A program made the position numbers and the translations under genes. Shown in pieces: positions 1 to 7,320 of a stretch of DNA of 10,182 bases (the first letter of the stretch is position 1; each line of letters opens with the position of its first letter). The stretch covers positions 1-10,182 of the forward strand of contig CAZYWA010000267.1 in NCBI GenBank assembly GCA_964650975.1, given 5' to 3'. The notes below the pieces were generated by a model. That model did no database searches. It was not told the origin of the DNA and saw only the letters and a program-made list of their open reading frames with translations. The DNA comes from CAZYWA01 sp964650975 [NCBI: uncultured bacterium]. GTDB taxonomy: Bacteria > JADJOY01.

Positions 1-2
1 CG

Positions 3-575
3 CGCCAGCCCGCGCGGCGGCAGCGGCTGTGGCTCGCCGCGGTGGTGATCCCGATGTGCACGAACCTCGTAGTGCGCACTTACGCCTGGGAGCTGTTGCT
101 CTCGCCGCAGCTGCCGCTCGCCCGTTTGGCGGCGGCGCTCGGACTCATCGACGAGGGATCCGGCCTCTATCCGAGCGGGCTCGCGGTGCAGCTCGGCATG
201 GTGTCGACCTCCCTTCCCTTCGCGGTGCTGCCGCTGGTGGTGAACGCGACGCGCCTCGATCGCTCGATCGTGGAGGCCGCGCGCGACCTCTACGCGCGCC
301 CGCTGCGGGTTTTCCTCCAGGCGATCCTGCCGCAGACCTGGCCCGGGCTCGGCGCCGCCGTGGTGCTCACGTTCGTGCCGGCGATGGGCATGTTCGTCAT
401 CTCCGATCGGCTGGGCGGCTCGAACTTCCTGCTCATCGGCAACTTGATCCAGCAGCAGTTCGGCCAGAGCCGCGACTATCCGTTCGGCGCGGCGGTGAGC
501 CTGGTGCTGATCGTGCTCACCCTCGCGGGCCTGGCGCTCTATCGCCGCACCGGACGCGGAGTGGAGCTCGCGTGA
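3..575 (+). CDS. potB: Spermidine/putrescine ABC transporter permease PotB, 5' truncated by window edge
   Basis: This is one of the two inner-membrane permease subunits of a polyamine importer. The reading frame is open from the window edge, so the real start lies upstream; a GTG at 42 is inside the domain and is not the start. About 190 C-terminal residues are visible, roughly two thirds of a usual PotB. The order of landmarks follows E. coli PotB as I remember it: a TN-x4-RTYAW segment, then the EAA cytoplasmic loop (EAARDLYARPLRVF, from about 273), which contacts the ATPase, then PAMGMFVISD, a GG-x3-LLIGN-I stretch, RDYPFGAA and a last transmembrane helix. The loop has Tyr where the EAA consensus has Gly (codon 291-293). 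The stop TGA overlaps the GTG start of the next permease gene, so the two are probably translationally coupled. Family assignment is firm; polyamine rather than another PotB-type substrate is inferred. Confidence 0.93.
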   Translation, partial: RQPARRQRLWLAAVVIPMCTNLVVRTYAWELLLSPQLPLARLAAALGLIDEGSGLYPSGLAVQLGMVSTSLPFAVLPLVVNATRLDRSIVEAARDLYARPLRVFLQAILPQTWPGLGAAVVLTFVPAMGMFVISDRLGGSNFLLIGNLIQQQFGQSRDYPFGAAVSLVLIVLTLAGLALYRRTGRGVELA

Positions 576-1417
576 CGCGCGTGACCCGGCCCGCGGGAAC
601 GACGCTCGCCACGGCGCTCGGCCGCAGCGCCGCGGCCGCGGCGCTGCTGGTGCTGTGGCTGCCGCTCGTGGCCGTCGCGGTCTACTCCTTCAACCGGGCG
701 CGGGTGGGGTTCGAGTGGCAGGGATTCACGCTCGACTGGTACGCGCGACTGCCGCACGACGAGGCGGTGCGCCACGCGGTTCTCGACACGGCGATCCTCG
801 CGGTGGTGTCGACCGCGATCGCGACGCTCCTCGGCACCATGCTCGCGATCGCGCTCGACCGTTACCCGAAGCCGCGCTGGGCCGAGCGGATCCTGGACCT
901 GGCCGTAGACTTGCCGATCGTGACGCCCGACATCGTGTTCGCCGCGGCGCTGGTGATCGCGTTCAGCTTCGCGCGCGCCCGGTGGAACGTGTTCCAGCCC
1001 GGGCTCGTCACCATGATCCTAGGCCACGTGACGTTCCAGATCTCGTTCGTGGCGCTGGTGGTGCGCAGTCGCCTGGCGCTCCTCGGTCCGACGCTCAGCG
1101 AAGCGGCGCACGACTTGAACGCGACACCGGCCACGGTGTTCCGCCGCGTGACGCTGCCGCTCATCGCACCGGCGATCGCGGCGGGCGCCGTGCTCGCGTT
1201 CACGCTGTCGCTCGACGACTTCGTGATCAGCTTCTTCACCGCCGGCCCCAAGTCCGACACGCTGCCGATCTACATCTACTCGTCGATGCGACGCGGCTTG
1301 AGCCCGGAGATCCACGCGCTCTCGACAGGGGTGATCGCGCTCACCACCATCTTGGTGCTCACACTCGATCGCGCTAACCCACATCGCGTGGCGGATCGCG
1401 ACGCGCCACACTCGTGA
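572..1417 (+). CDS. potC: Spermidine/putrescine ABC transporter permease PotC
   Basis: Second permease subunit of the polyamine importer, 281 residues, slightly longer than E. coli PotC. I chose GTG 572 because it overlaps the potB stop (GTGA) and has GGAG at 563-566 five bases upstream; GTG 581 is a possible alternative. The N-terminal helix (about residues 21-38) leads into YSFNRARVGFEWQGFT and WY, matching the PotC pattern of NSFN, then WQGFT, then WY. Further along are a PDIV segment, a GHVTFQISFV helix, the EAA loop (about residues 177-197) and TLSLDDFVISFFTAGP, which is strongly PotC-like. At the consensus Gly of the EAA loop there is Asn (codon 1118-1120). The final helix (about 250-265) is followed by a polar tail. 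It would pair with PotB to form the channel. No neighbouring gene for the ATPase is visible downstream. Confidence 0.95.
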   Translation: MTRVTRPAGTTLATALGRSAAAAALLVLWLPLVAVAVYSFNRARVGFEWQGFTLDWYARLPHDEAVRHAVLDTAILAVVSTAIATLLGTMLAIALDRYPKPRWAERILDLAVDLPIVTPDIVFAAALVIAFSFARARWNVFQPGLVTMILGHVTFQISFVALVVRSRLALLGPTLSEAAHDLNATPATVFRRVTLPLIAPAIAAGAVLAFTLSLDDFVISFFTAGPKSDTLPIYIYSSMRRGLSPEIHALSTGVIALTTILVLTLDRANPHRVADRDAPHS

Positions 1418-1419
1418 GC

Positions 1420-1426
1420 GGAGGAG
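1420..1426 (+). promoter_or_regulatory. Shine-Dalgarno site of potD
   Basis: GGAGGAG lies 5 nt before ATG 1432, inside the 14-nt gap after the potC stop. It decides the potD start: the in-frame GTG at 1414 would put the SD inside the coding region and add six polar residues before the signal peptide. Confidence 0.8.
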
Positions 1427-1431
1427 ATCGA

Positions 1432-2511
1432 ATGACACGTGTCTGGCTGGCAATACTCGCTTGCGTCGTCGCCGTGCTACCCGCCACGGCGGCGTCCGAT
1501 GCTCCTGCCACCACGGAGAAGCTCTCGGGCGAGCTCAACTTCTACAACTTCGCGGAGTACATCGATCCGGGAATCCTGACCGACTTCCAGAAGCAGACCG
1601 GCGTCAAGATCAACCAGTCCTTCTACGAGTCGACCGAGGACATGATCGCCAAGCTGCAGCACGGTGGCGGTGTCAGCCAGTACGACCTCGTGGTGGTGAC
1701 CGATCGCGCGGTGCCGCAGATGGCGCGGCTCGAGCTTCTGGCCAAGCTCGATCACGCCCAGATCCCGAACCTCACGAATCTCGACGAGCGCTTCCAGAAG
1801 CTCGACGTCGACCCCGGGAACATTTACTCCGCCGCCTACCAGTGGGGCACCACCGGCATCCTCTACGACCAGAAGAAGCTCGCGGGCCTCGAGCCTTCGT
1901 GGAGTGTGATCTTCGACCCGGCCAAGCAGCGCGGCCGATTCCTGCTGCTCGACGAGATGCGCGACATGGTGGGCGTGGCGCTGCGCTACGGCCGCCACGA
2001 CGTGAACACCTCGAGCGTCGAGGAGCTCAAGGCTGCCGGTCAGGCGATCGTGGCCGCGAAGCACAGCAAGAAATCGCTCGGCTTCGAGGGCGGCGTCGGC
2101 GCCAAGAACAAGGTCGCCGACGGCAGCGCCGATCTCGCCATCGTGTGGAACGGCGACGCGCTGGGCGCGATCCAGAAGGACACCAAGAAGCGTCTCGCGT
2201 ACATCGTGCCGCGCGAGGGCTCGGTGCTCTGGACCGACACCATCGCGATCACCGGGCAGGCGCCCAACTCGCGCGCCGCCCATGCGTTCATCAACTACCT
2301 GCTCGACCCGAAGGTCGGGGCGCGGCTCTCGAACTTCAACAAGTTCGCCACTCCCAATCGCGCGTCGATGCCGTTCATCGAGCCCGAGGACGCGAAGAAC
2401 CCGATCCTCTACCCACCGCCCGAGGTCATGGCCACGCTGCAATCGCTGCGCGACGTGGGCGAGGCCGACCGGCTCTACGACGAGATCTGGACCGAGGTGA
2501 AAGCGCGATGA
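1432..2511 (+). CDS. potD: Periplasmic spermidine/putrescine-binding protein PotD
   Basis: Solute-binding protein that captures polyamine in the periplasm and hands it to PotB/PotC; 359 residues, normal for the family. It starts with a type I signal peptide (MTR, hydrophobic residues about 4-17, likely cleavage after Ala-Thr-Ala near residue 20). The mature protein begins with ELNFYNFAEYIDPGIL, the PotD pattern of FYNW-x-EY. Recognisable ligand-site positions, judged by recalled E. coli PotD, are Phe40 (Trp in E. coli), Glu42-Tyr43, Asp178 (Glu), Trp239 in VWNG, Trp267 and Asp269 in WTD, and Phe305 (Tyr) in FATPN. The core Trp/Asp residues are kept but several aromatic or acidic contacts are changed, so substrate preference may differ from spermidine. 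The start is set by the SD at 1420-1426. The stop overlaps the next start as ATGA. A Cys at residue 11 is not a convincing lipobox. Confidence 0.93.
   Translation: MTRVWLAILACVVAVLPATAASDAPATTEKLSGELNFYNFAEYIDPGILTDFQKQTGVKINQSFYESTEDMIAKLQHGGGVSQYDLVVVTDRAVPQMARLELLAKLDHAQIPNLTNLDERFQKLDVDPGNIYSAAYQWGTTGILYDQKKLAGLEPSWSVIFDPAKQRGRFLLLDEMRDMVGVALRYGRHDVNTSSVEELKAAGQAIVAAKHSKKSLGFEGGVGAKNKVADGSADLAIVWNGDALGAIQKDTKKRLAYIVPREGSVLWTDTIAITGQAPNSRAAHAFINYLLDPKVGARLSNFNKFATPNRASMPFIEPEDAKNPILYPPPEVMATLQSLRDVGEADRLYDEIWTEVKAR
2494..2500 (+). promoter_or_regulatory. Shine-Dalgarno site of the alpha/beta hydrolase gene
   Basis: GAGGTGA inside the last codons of potD, 7 nt before ATG 2508. It favours ATG 2508 over the in-frame ATG 2520 and shows that the hydrolase is translated from the pot operon mRNA. 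Confidence 0.65.
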
Positions 2512-3392
2512 CCGCCCCGATGACAGCGGCACCGTCCGAGCTGCCGACGGTCCCGCACCGCTACGTGCTCTCGACCGGCATCGAGCTGGCGGCCGACACC
2601 TGGGGCGACGCCACCGCTGCGCCGGTGGTCTTGCTTCACGGAGGCGGCCAGACCCGTCACGCGTGGAGCGGCACCGGCGTCGCGCTGGCGCGCGACGGAT
2701 TCTTCGTCGCGAGCTGCGACCTGCGCGGCCACGGCGAAAGCTCGTGGCCCGACGACGGCGACTACTCGCTCGACGCGTTCGTCGACGACGTGACCGCGCT
2801 GAGCACCCAGTTCGCGACGTTACCGGTGCTGGTCGGGGCGTCGCTCGGCGGCCTCTCGTCGCTCTTCGCCGTGGCGATGGCCGAGCGGCCGATCGCGCGC
2901 GCGCTGGTGCTGGTGGACATCGCCACCCGCACCGAGCCGGCCGGGGTGGAAAAGATCGTCGCGTTCATGCGCGCGGCCCCGGAAGGCTTCGCGAGCCTCG
3001 AGGAGGCCGCCGACCTCATTGCGTCCTACCTTTCCCACCGCCCGCGCCCCAAGGACCTCGACGGCTTGCGCAAGAACCTGCGCCACGGCGCCGACGGCCG
3101 CTGGCGCTGGCACTGGGACCCGCGCTTCATCGACGGCATCCGCCGCCCGCGCGTGATCGACAAGCAGGAAATGCTCGACGAGGCCGCGCGCAAGCTGAAC
3201 CTGCCCACGCTGCTGGTGCGCGGCCGCATGAGCGACATCGTGAGCGAGGAAGGTGCCCGGCACTTCCTGGACCTCGCGCCACACGCGCAGTTCGTGGACG
3301 TCGCCGGCGCCGGCCACATGGTGGCGGGCGACCGGAACGACGCGTTCACCGACGCGGTGCGGAGTTTCCTACGCGATTTGCCGCCTGTGTAG
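2508..3392 (+). CDS. Alpha/beta hydrolase co-transcribed with the pot genes, substrate unknown
   Basis: A 294-residue alpha/beta-hydrolase-fold enzyme of the MhpC/epoxide-hydrolase-like type, with no signal peptide, so probably cytoplasmic. Visible motifs: HGGG at 44-47 (oxyanion loop), DLRGHGES at 71-78, the nucleophile elbow GASLGG with Ser112, the acid Asp243 in GRMSDIV, and His270 in GAGHM. A serine nucleophile argues against epoxide hydrolase or haloalkane dehalogenase chemistry, which use Asp; an esterase, amidase or C-C hydrolase is more likely. A cap region (about 140-225) carries RWRWHWDPRF, which is common in uncharacterised members. The start overlaps the potD stop by ATGA, so translation is coupled. 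The position suggests a role linked to polyamine uptake, for example hydrolysis of a polyamine conjugate, but that is inference from context only. A hairpin follows the stop. Confidence 0.9.
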   Translation: MTAPMTAAPSELPTVPHRYVLSTGIELAADTWGDATAAPVVLLHGGGQTRHAWSGTGVALARDGFFVASCDLRGHGESSWPDDGDYSLDAFVDDVTALSTQFATLPVLVGASLGGLSSLFAVAMAERPIARALVLVDIATRTEPAGVEKIVAFMRAAPEGFASLEEAADLIASYLSHRPRPKDLDGLRKNLRHGADGRWRWHWDPRFIDGIRRPRVIDKQEMLDEAARKLNLPTLLVRGRMSDIVSEEGARHFLDLAPHAQFVDVAGAGHMVAGDRNDAFTDAVRSFLRDLPPV

Positions 3393-3397
3393 CGCGC

Positions 3398-3420
3398 AAA
3401 GGCCTCGAAACGAGGCGTTT
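3398..3420 (+). terminator. Hairpin after the pot-hydrolase operon, likely terminator
   Basis: A perfect 6-bp stem GCCTCG/CGAGGC with an AAA loop (3402-3416) is flanked by AAA and TTT that can extend the stem after one G-G mismatch. It begins 5 nt after the hydrolase stop and lies between convergent genes. The T run is short (three), so it is a weak intrinsic terminator at best; the near symmetry could let it work in both directions. Confidence 0.5.
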
Positions 3421-3467
3421 CGTGATCCACGCTTGACTGATCTCGCAATACTTTGCCGGGCTGACAG

Positions 3468-3485
3468 GCGCCCAACCCCGGGCGC
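3468..3485 (-). terminator. GC-rich hairpin just after the kinase stop, possible terminator
   Basis: GCGCCC and GGGCGC pair over a 6-nt loop, starting 3 nt past the kinase stop codon when read on the minus strand. There is no T tract after it, so it may only stabilise the 3' end or act with the neighbouring hairpin at 3398-3420. Confidence 0.3.
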
Positions 3486-3488
3486 GGC

Positions 3489-6400
3489 TCAGCGTTGATC
3501 GAGAACTTCGCGAACCTTCATCGCGAGGGTGGCCGGCGTGAACGGCTTTTGCAGGAAAGCCATCTCCGCCTCCAGCACGCCGTGCCGGACGATCGCGTCG
3601 TCGGTGTAGCCGCTCACGAACAGCACCTTGAGCTCGGGGTAGTCGGCCCGAATCGCCGCGGCGGCCGCCCGGCCGTTCATTCCGGGCATCACGACGTCGG
3701 TCACGAGGAGATCGATCCCGGGGCTCTCCGCGACGAGCTGAAGCGCTTCCTCGCCGCTCGCGGCCTCGATCACCCGATAGCCGGCGCCGCGGAGCGCGCG
3801 GGTGGCGATGCCCCGGACGCTCGCGTCATCCTCGACGAGCAAGACCGTCTCGGTACCTCGCGCGGGCGCCGCGACGGGAGCGCGCTCGAGACTCGCCGCT
3901 GCTCCGACCGCGGGCAGGTAGACCTTGAAGGTGGTTCCGACGCCCACCTCGCTGTAGACGGCGACATGACCGCCGCTCTGCCGCACGATGCCGTGCACCA
4001 CCGCGAGACCCAGCCCGGTCCCCTTGCCGACTCCCTTGGTGGTGAAGAACGGCTCGAAGATCCGAGCCTGCACCTCGGGCGTCATGCCGCACCCGCCGTC
4101 CATCACCGCCAGCAGCACGTTCGTTCCGGCTTGCGCATCGGGATGGGTCTGAACGTACGAGTCCTCGAGCTGGACGTCCCGGGTCTCGATGGTGAGCTTG
4201 CCGCCACTCGGCATCGCATCCCGCGCGTTCACGGCGAGGTTGAGGATCACCTGGTCGATCTGCCCCGGATCGACCCGCACCCGGCTCAAGGACGGGCTCA
4301 GGCTGGTGGCCAGCACGATGTCCTCGCCGATCAACCGGCGCAGCATCTTCTCGACGTCCAGGATCACCGAGTTCAGGTCGAGCACCTTGGGCTCGAGCAC
4401 TTGCCGCCGGCTGAACGCCAGCATTTGGCGGGTCAAGTGACTCGCGCGATCGCTCGCCTTGGCGATCTCGGACACCAGCTCCCAGTGCGGATGCTCTGGC
4501 GGCAGCTCGTTCAGCATCAGCTCGCTGTAACCGGCCATGACGGTCAGCAAGTTGTTGAAGTCGTGCGCGACCCCGCCAGCGAGCTGCCCGATCGCTTCCA
4601 TCTTCTGCGCTTGATGAAACTGATCCTCGAGGCGCCTGCGCCCGGTGATGTCCTCGGCGACTCCCACGACCCGGTAAACACGACCGGAAGGATCGCGGAT
4701 CGGAAAGGCGCGGTCCCGGATCCAGCGGATCGTGCCGTCGGGACGGATGATTCGGTACTGCTCGTCGTAGAGGCCGGCCGCCTGGCGCGTGACCGTGGCC
4801 GCGATCACCTGCTCGCGATCGTCGGGATGAATGGCATCCAGCCAGGTGCGCGGCTCTTCGTAGAGCTCGTCGCACGATCTTCCCCAGATCTTCTGGTACG
4901 CCGGGCTGACGTAGATCATCCGGTTCTTCTCCGGATCGGTGCTCCAGAACACTTCGTCGATGTTCTCGGCCAGCTCGCGGAATCGTTCCTCGCTGACACG
5001 TAGCGCCGCCTCGCCTTGCTTCACCCCGGAGATGTCCTCGGAGAAGATGATGATCCCACCCACCTCGCCATCCGACGTGCGCCAGGGCTGGACCTCCCAG
5101 CGGAGCCAGCTGACGGTGCCGTCGGCGCGGAGGAAGGCGTCCTCATCGCGGCGCTCGACGACCCCCGCGAGGCAGCGCCGATGGACCTCCTTCCACTCCT
5201 CCGGGATCTCGGGGAAGACGTCGTAGTGGCGCTGGCCGATGACCTCCTCGGCGAGGCCGTACACCGTCAGCCACCGCCGACTCACGGCGAGGTAGCGCAG
5301 GTCCCGGTCGAGCATCGCGAGTGCCACCGGGCTGTGTTCGATGAACCGGTGCAACTGCAGCTCGCGTTCCGCGAGCGCCGCGGCGGCGCGCTGGCGCTCC
5401 GTGATGTCCCGCAGCACCACGGTGAAGACCTTCTCGCCGGCGACGGTCACCTGTGAGATCGAGGCCTCGATCGGGAACTCGCGGCCGTCGGAGGCCAGCC
5501 CGAAGACGGTCCCCAGGGCACCCATCGAGCGCGAGGTCGTGCCGGTTTCGCCGAAGGTCCGAAGCTGCGACCGGTGTCGCTCCCGGAAGCGCGCCGGAAT
5601 CACACGGTCGATCGGCTGTCCTAGCACCTCGCCAGCGGAAAACCCGAACATCCGCTGCGCGCCGGGATTGAACAGGGTGATGCGCTGATCGACGTCGACG
5701 CTGATGATCGCGTCCATGGCCGAATCGACGATCCCCGCGAGTCGCTGCTGACCCTCGCGAACCGCCTGGTCGGCGCGCCGCCGCTCGCCGGTGCGCGCGT
5801 TGAGCAGAAAGAGACCCACCGAGAGCAGGGTCACGCTCAGGAACTGGCTGAGCGGCAGCAGCAGGAAGGTGGTGGTGGTGACGGCATCGGTCGCCTGCTG
5901 ACGCTCTTCCAGCAAGCGGTACTCGGTCTGCTTCAAGCTATCGATGCGTCCGGCGATGTCTTTGCTGAGCGCCGTGCTGGCACCGGTCTCCACGAGCGCC
6001 TGTGCGGCGGTGAAGCCCTGCTCGCGCCGTGCCCGGATGGTCTCGTCGCCAAAGGCGTTACGCCTCGGCACCAGCGAATCGAGCGCGTCGAGGTCGGGCG
6101 CGAGCCGAGAAAGCACGGTGGTCAGGCTGCGGACCTGGTGCAGGTCGTCGACCGCGCTGACCTTCAAGCGCTCGCGGCCCTCGAGGAGCCGCTCGTCACC
6201 CGTGATGATGTAGCCCCGCTGGCTGCTTTCGAGGTCCGCCATGCCGGACGCGACCTCCTCGATCTCCTTCAGGATCTCCTGGGTATGTCCCACCTGGGCC
6301 AGGTCCGCGCGGAGGCGCGTGGTCGCCTGGTACGCGACCTCCCGGGTCACGAGCAGCGCCAGCACGCCGGCGGCGAACCCGGCGGTGGTCGCGGGCTCGA

Positions 6401-7067
6401 GGAACCACGCGAATGCGTCCTGATCGCGCGCCAGCGACAGGATGCCGAGCCCCAGGAGGAACAAGCAGATCGCGGTGGCGATCGCCATTCCACCGGATGT
6501 CCAGAGCACGACGCCGAAGAGCCGGTCGGAGACGTGGCCCAGAACCGTGAGCGCCGCGATGAGGGTGACGGTGGCGCTCGCGGCGGCCTTGAGCGCGTGC
6601 GACCACCGGCGGCCGGTCTGCCGCGCCACCGTGAGCAGCGCGCAACCGGTCAGCACGAAGCTCAGCGCGGTACTGGGCGACATCCGCCCGGGCCTCGACA
6701 GGACCGTCGAGGCGGACGAATCCGGAAACAGCCACTGGTCGAGGCCGAGCGTGAACCCGAAGAGATCTTGAGCGATCGTCACCCCGGCGATTCCGGTGAC
6801 GGCCACCGCAATGGCCGCGGCGCCGAGACGCGACCGCCGCGAAACGGGGGCGCGCCCGAGCATCCCCAGCGCGATACTGGACAACACCAACGATGCCGCC
6901 GTGTTGGCCTTCATCGTCCCGCCGCCGGGAAGAAGGCTCTCGAGCCCCGGGATCTGGAGCGCCCATCCCGCGAGCACCGTCGCGCCCACCAGCGCGACGA
7001 AGAGGGCCGCCGCGCGCGGCATCCTCCGCGCTCGGATCCCGTCCCGAGACCGATCCGATGGGATCAT
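3489..7067 (-). CDS. Hybrid sensor histidine kinase: multi-TM, CHASE3, three PAS, HisKA, HATPase, receiver
   Basis: A 1192-residue inner-membrane kinase that senses a signal, autophosphorylates and passes phosphate to its own receiver; an HPt partner would be needed and is not in the window. Residues about 17-215 form several membrane helices with a repeated M-x3-TA motif (50-72, 127-149, 192-214). A helix at about 228-243 leads to a CHASE3 periplasmic domain (about 255-395, with LESSQRGYIITGDERLLE), then a helix at 400-422. There is no obvious HAMP; the chain goes straight to PAS1 (441-558), PAS2 (568-682) and PAS3 (693-808). HisKA has the phospho-acceptor His835 in GGVAHDFNNL. HATPase shows Asn943/Asn947, DGGCGM (990-995), FEPFFTTK (1004-1011) and GKGTGLGL (1014-1021). 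The receiver has Glu1079, Asp1080, Asp1081, phospho-acceptor Asp1124, Ser1152 and Lys1174, so both modules look active. No clear SD precedes ATG 7067; Met16 (7022) is an alternative, with GGAGG directly against it. Confidence 0.95.
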   Translation of the reverse strand: MIPSDRSRDGIRARRMPRAAALFVALVGATVLAGWALQIPGLESLLPGGGTMKANTAASLVLSSIALGMLGRAPVSRRSRLGAAAIAVAVTGIAGVTIAQDLFGFTLGLDQWLFPDSSASTVLSRPGRMSPSTALSFVLTGCALLTVARQTGRRWSHALKAAASATVTLIAALTVLGHVSDRLFGVVLWTSGGMAIATAICLFLLGLGILSLARDQDAFAWFLEPATTAGFAAGVLALLVTREVAYQATTRLRADLAQVGHTQEILKEIEEVASGMADLESSQRGYIITGDERLLEGRERLKVSAVDDLHQVRSLTTVLSRLAPDLDALDSLVPRRNAFGDETIRARREQGFTAAQALVETGASTALSKDIAGRIDSLKQTEYRLLEERQQATDAVTTTTFLLLPLSQFLSVTLLSVGLFLLNARTGERRRADQAVREGQQRLAGIVDSAMDAIISVDVDQRITLFNPGAQRMFGFSAGEVLGQPIDRVIPARFRERHRSQLRTFGETGTTSRSMGALGTVFGLASDGREFPIEASISQVTVAGEKVFTVVLRDITERQRAAAALAERELQLHRFIEHSPVALAMLDRDLRYLAVSRRWLTVYGLAEEVIGQRHYDVFPEIPEEWKEVHRRCLAGVVERRDEDAFLRADGTVSWLRWEVQPWRTSDGEVGGIIIFSEDISGVKQGEAALRVSEERFRELAENIDEVFWSTDPEKNRMIYVSPAYQKIWGRSCDELYEEPRTWLDAIHPDDREQVIAATVTRQAAGLYDEQYRIIRPDGTIRWIRDRAFPIRDPSGRVYRVVGVAEDITGRRRLEDQFHQAQKMEAIGQLAGGVAHDFNNLLTVMAGYSELMLNELPPEHPHWELVSEIAKASDRASHLTRQMLAFSRRQVLEPKVLDLNSVILDVEKMLRRLIGEDIVLATSLSPSLSRVRVDPGQIDQVILNLAVNARDAMPSGGKLTIETRDVQLEDSYVQTHPDAQAGTNVLLAVMDGGCGMTPEVQARIFEPFFTTKGVGKGTGLGLAVVHGIVRQSGGHVAVYSEVGVGTTFKVYLPAVGAAASLERAPVAAPARGTETVLLVEDDASVRGIATRALRGAGYRVIEAASGEEALQLVAESPGIDLLVTDVVMPGMNGRAAAAAIRADYPELKVLFVSGYTDDAIVRHGVLEAEMAFLQKPFTPATLAMKVREVLDQR

Positions 7068-7152
7068 GGCCGCACCGCAGCGTCAGGGCGTCAACGACAG
7101 CGAGAACCGATCGCTCGCAAGAATTCGCGTATCCGGCGTCATGAGGAGGGTG

Positions 7153-7170
7153 CGTCGAATGCATTCGACG
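7153..7170. promoter_or_regulatory. Perfect 18-bp palindrome between divergent genes, candidate operator
   Basis: CGTCGAATGCATTCGACG is its own reverse complement with no mismatch and no spacer. It lies 85 nt upstream of the kinase start (minus strand) and 150 nt upstream of the start at 7321 (plus strand), next to an AT-rich stretch. Such a dyad is typical of a binding site for a dimeric repressor or activator. It is not a LexA box that I recognise. As RNA it could also fold as a hairpin, but the lack of a loop favours protein binding to DNA. No regulator gene is adjacent, so the binding protein is unknown. Confidence 0.5.
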
Positions 7171-7269
7171 GCGAGTGAGGATACCTATTTCAATGGATAT
7201 CAAGAACATTTTTCGATTCATCGCCACGGGCCAGGCTCGACGACCGGTGGGGGCGCGGCCCGACCCTGA
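7159..7269 (+). CDS. Possible small ORF, 36 residues, unknown
   Basis: ATG 7159 follows AGGAGGG (7144-7150) with 8-nt spacing, a good SD by sequence, and the frame runs to TGA at 7267. The peptide starts MHSTASEDTYFNGYQEHF and ends in a Gly-rich tail; I recognise no family. Its start codon is inside the 18-bp palindrome and its body lies in the AT-rich stretch, so it could be a leader peptide or simply chance. The same DNA is also open in another frame from GTG 7175, which weakens the coding claim. Confidence 0.18.
   Translation: MHSTASEDTYFNGYQEHFSIHRHGPGSTTGGGAARP
7181..7220. promoter_or_regulatory. AT-rich stretch in the divergent intergenic region, probable promoter zone
   Basis: Eleven of 40 bases are G or C (27.5%) in an otherwise strongly GC-rich window. 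It lies within the 253-nt gap between the kinase (minus) and the conserved gene at 7321 (plus), where promoters for both must lie unless transcription enters from elsewhere. I see a TTGATA (minus strand, 7203-7198) but no suitable -10 partner, so I do not assign promoter hexamers. The remainder of the gap holds the palindrome and a weak hairpin (GCCGA/TCGGC, 7303-7319) just before ATG 7321. Confidence 0.35.
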
Positions 7270-7320
7270 TGCATCCGGCGGCTCAAGCTTCCACTCGTCC
7301 CTGCCGATGACACGTCGGCC

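Noticed and set aside
29-571. Upstream extension of the potC frame through potB
   Set aside because: It is the out-of-frame reading of potB; family length, SD and GTGA overlap place the start at 572.
1441-1470. A lipobox-like Cys at residue 11 of PotD
   Set aside because: The hydrophobic part before it is too short and the residues before Cys fit the lipobox poorly; a normal cleavage site follows near residue 20.
1461-2507. Upstream extension of the hydrolase frame through potD
   Set aside because: Arg-rich and low-complexity, and wholly inside potD; the hydrolase begins at ATG 2508 with its own SD.
3495-5003. A long plus-strand frame of 502 residues antisense to the kinase
   Set aside because: It lies under the HisKA, HATPase and receiver domains, with no family resemblance.
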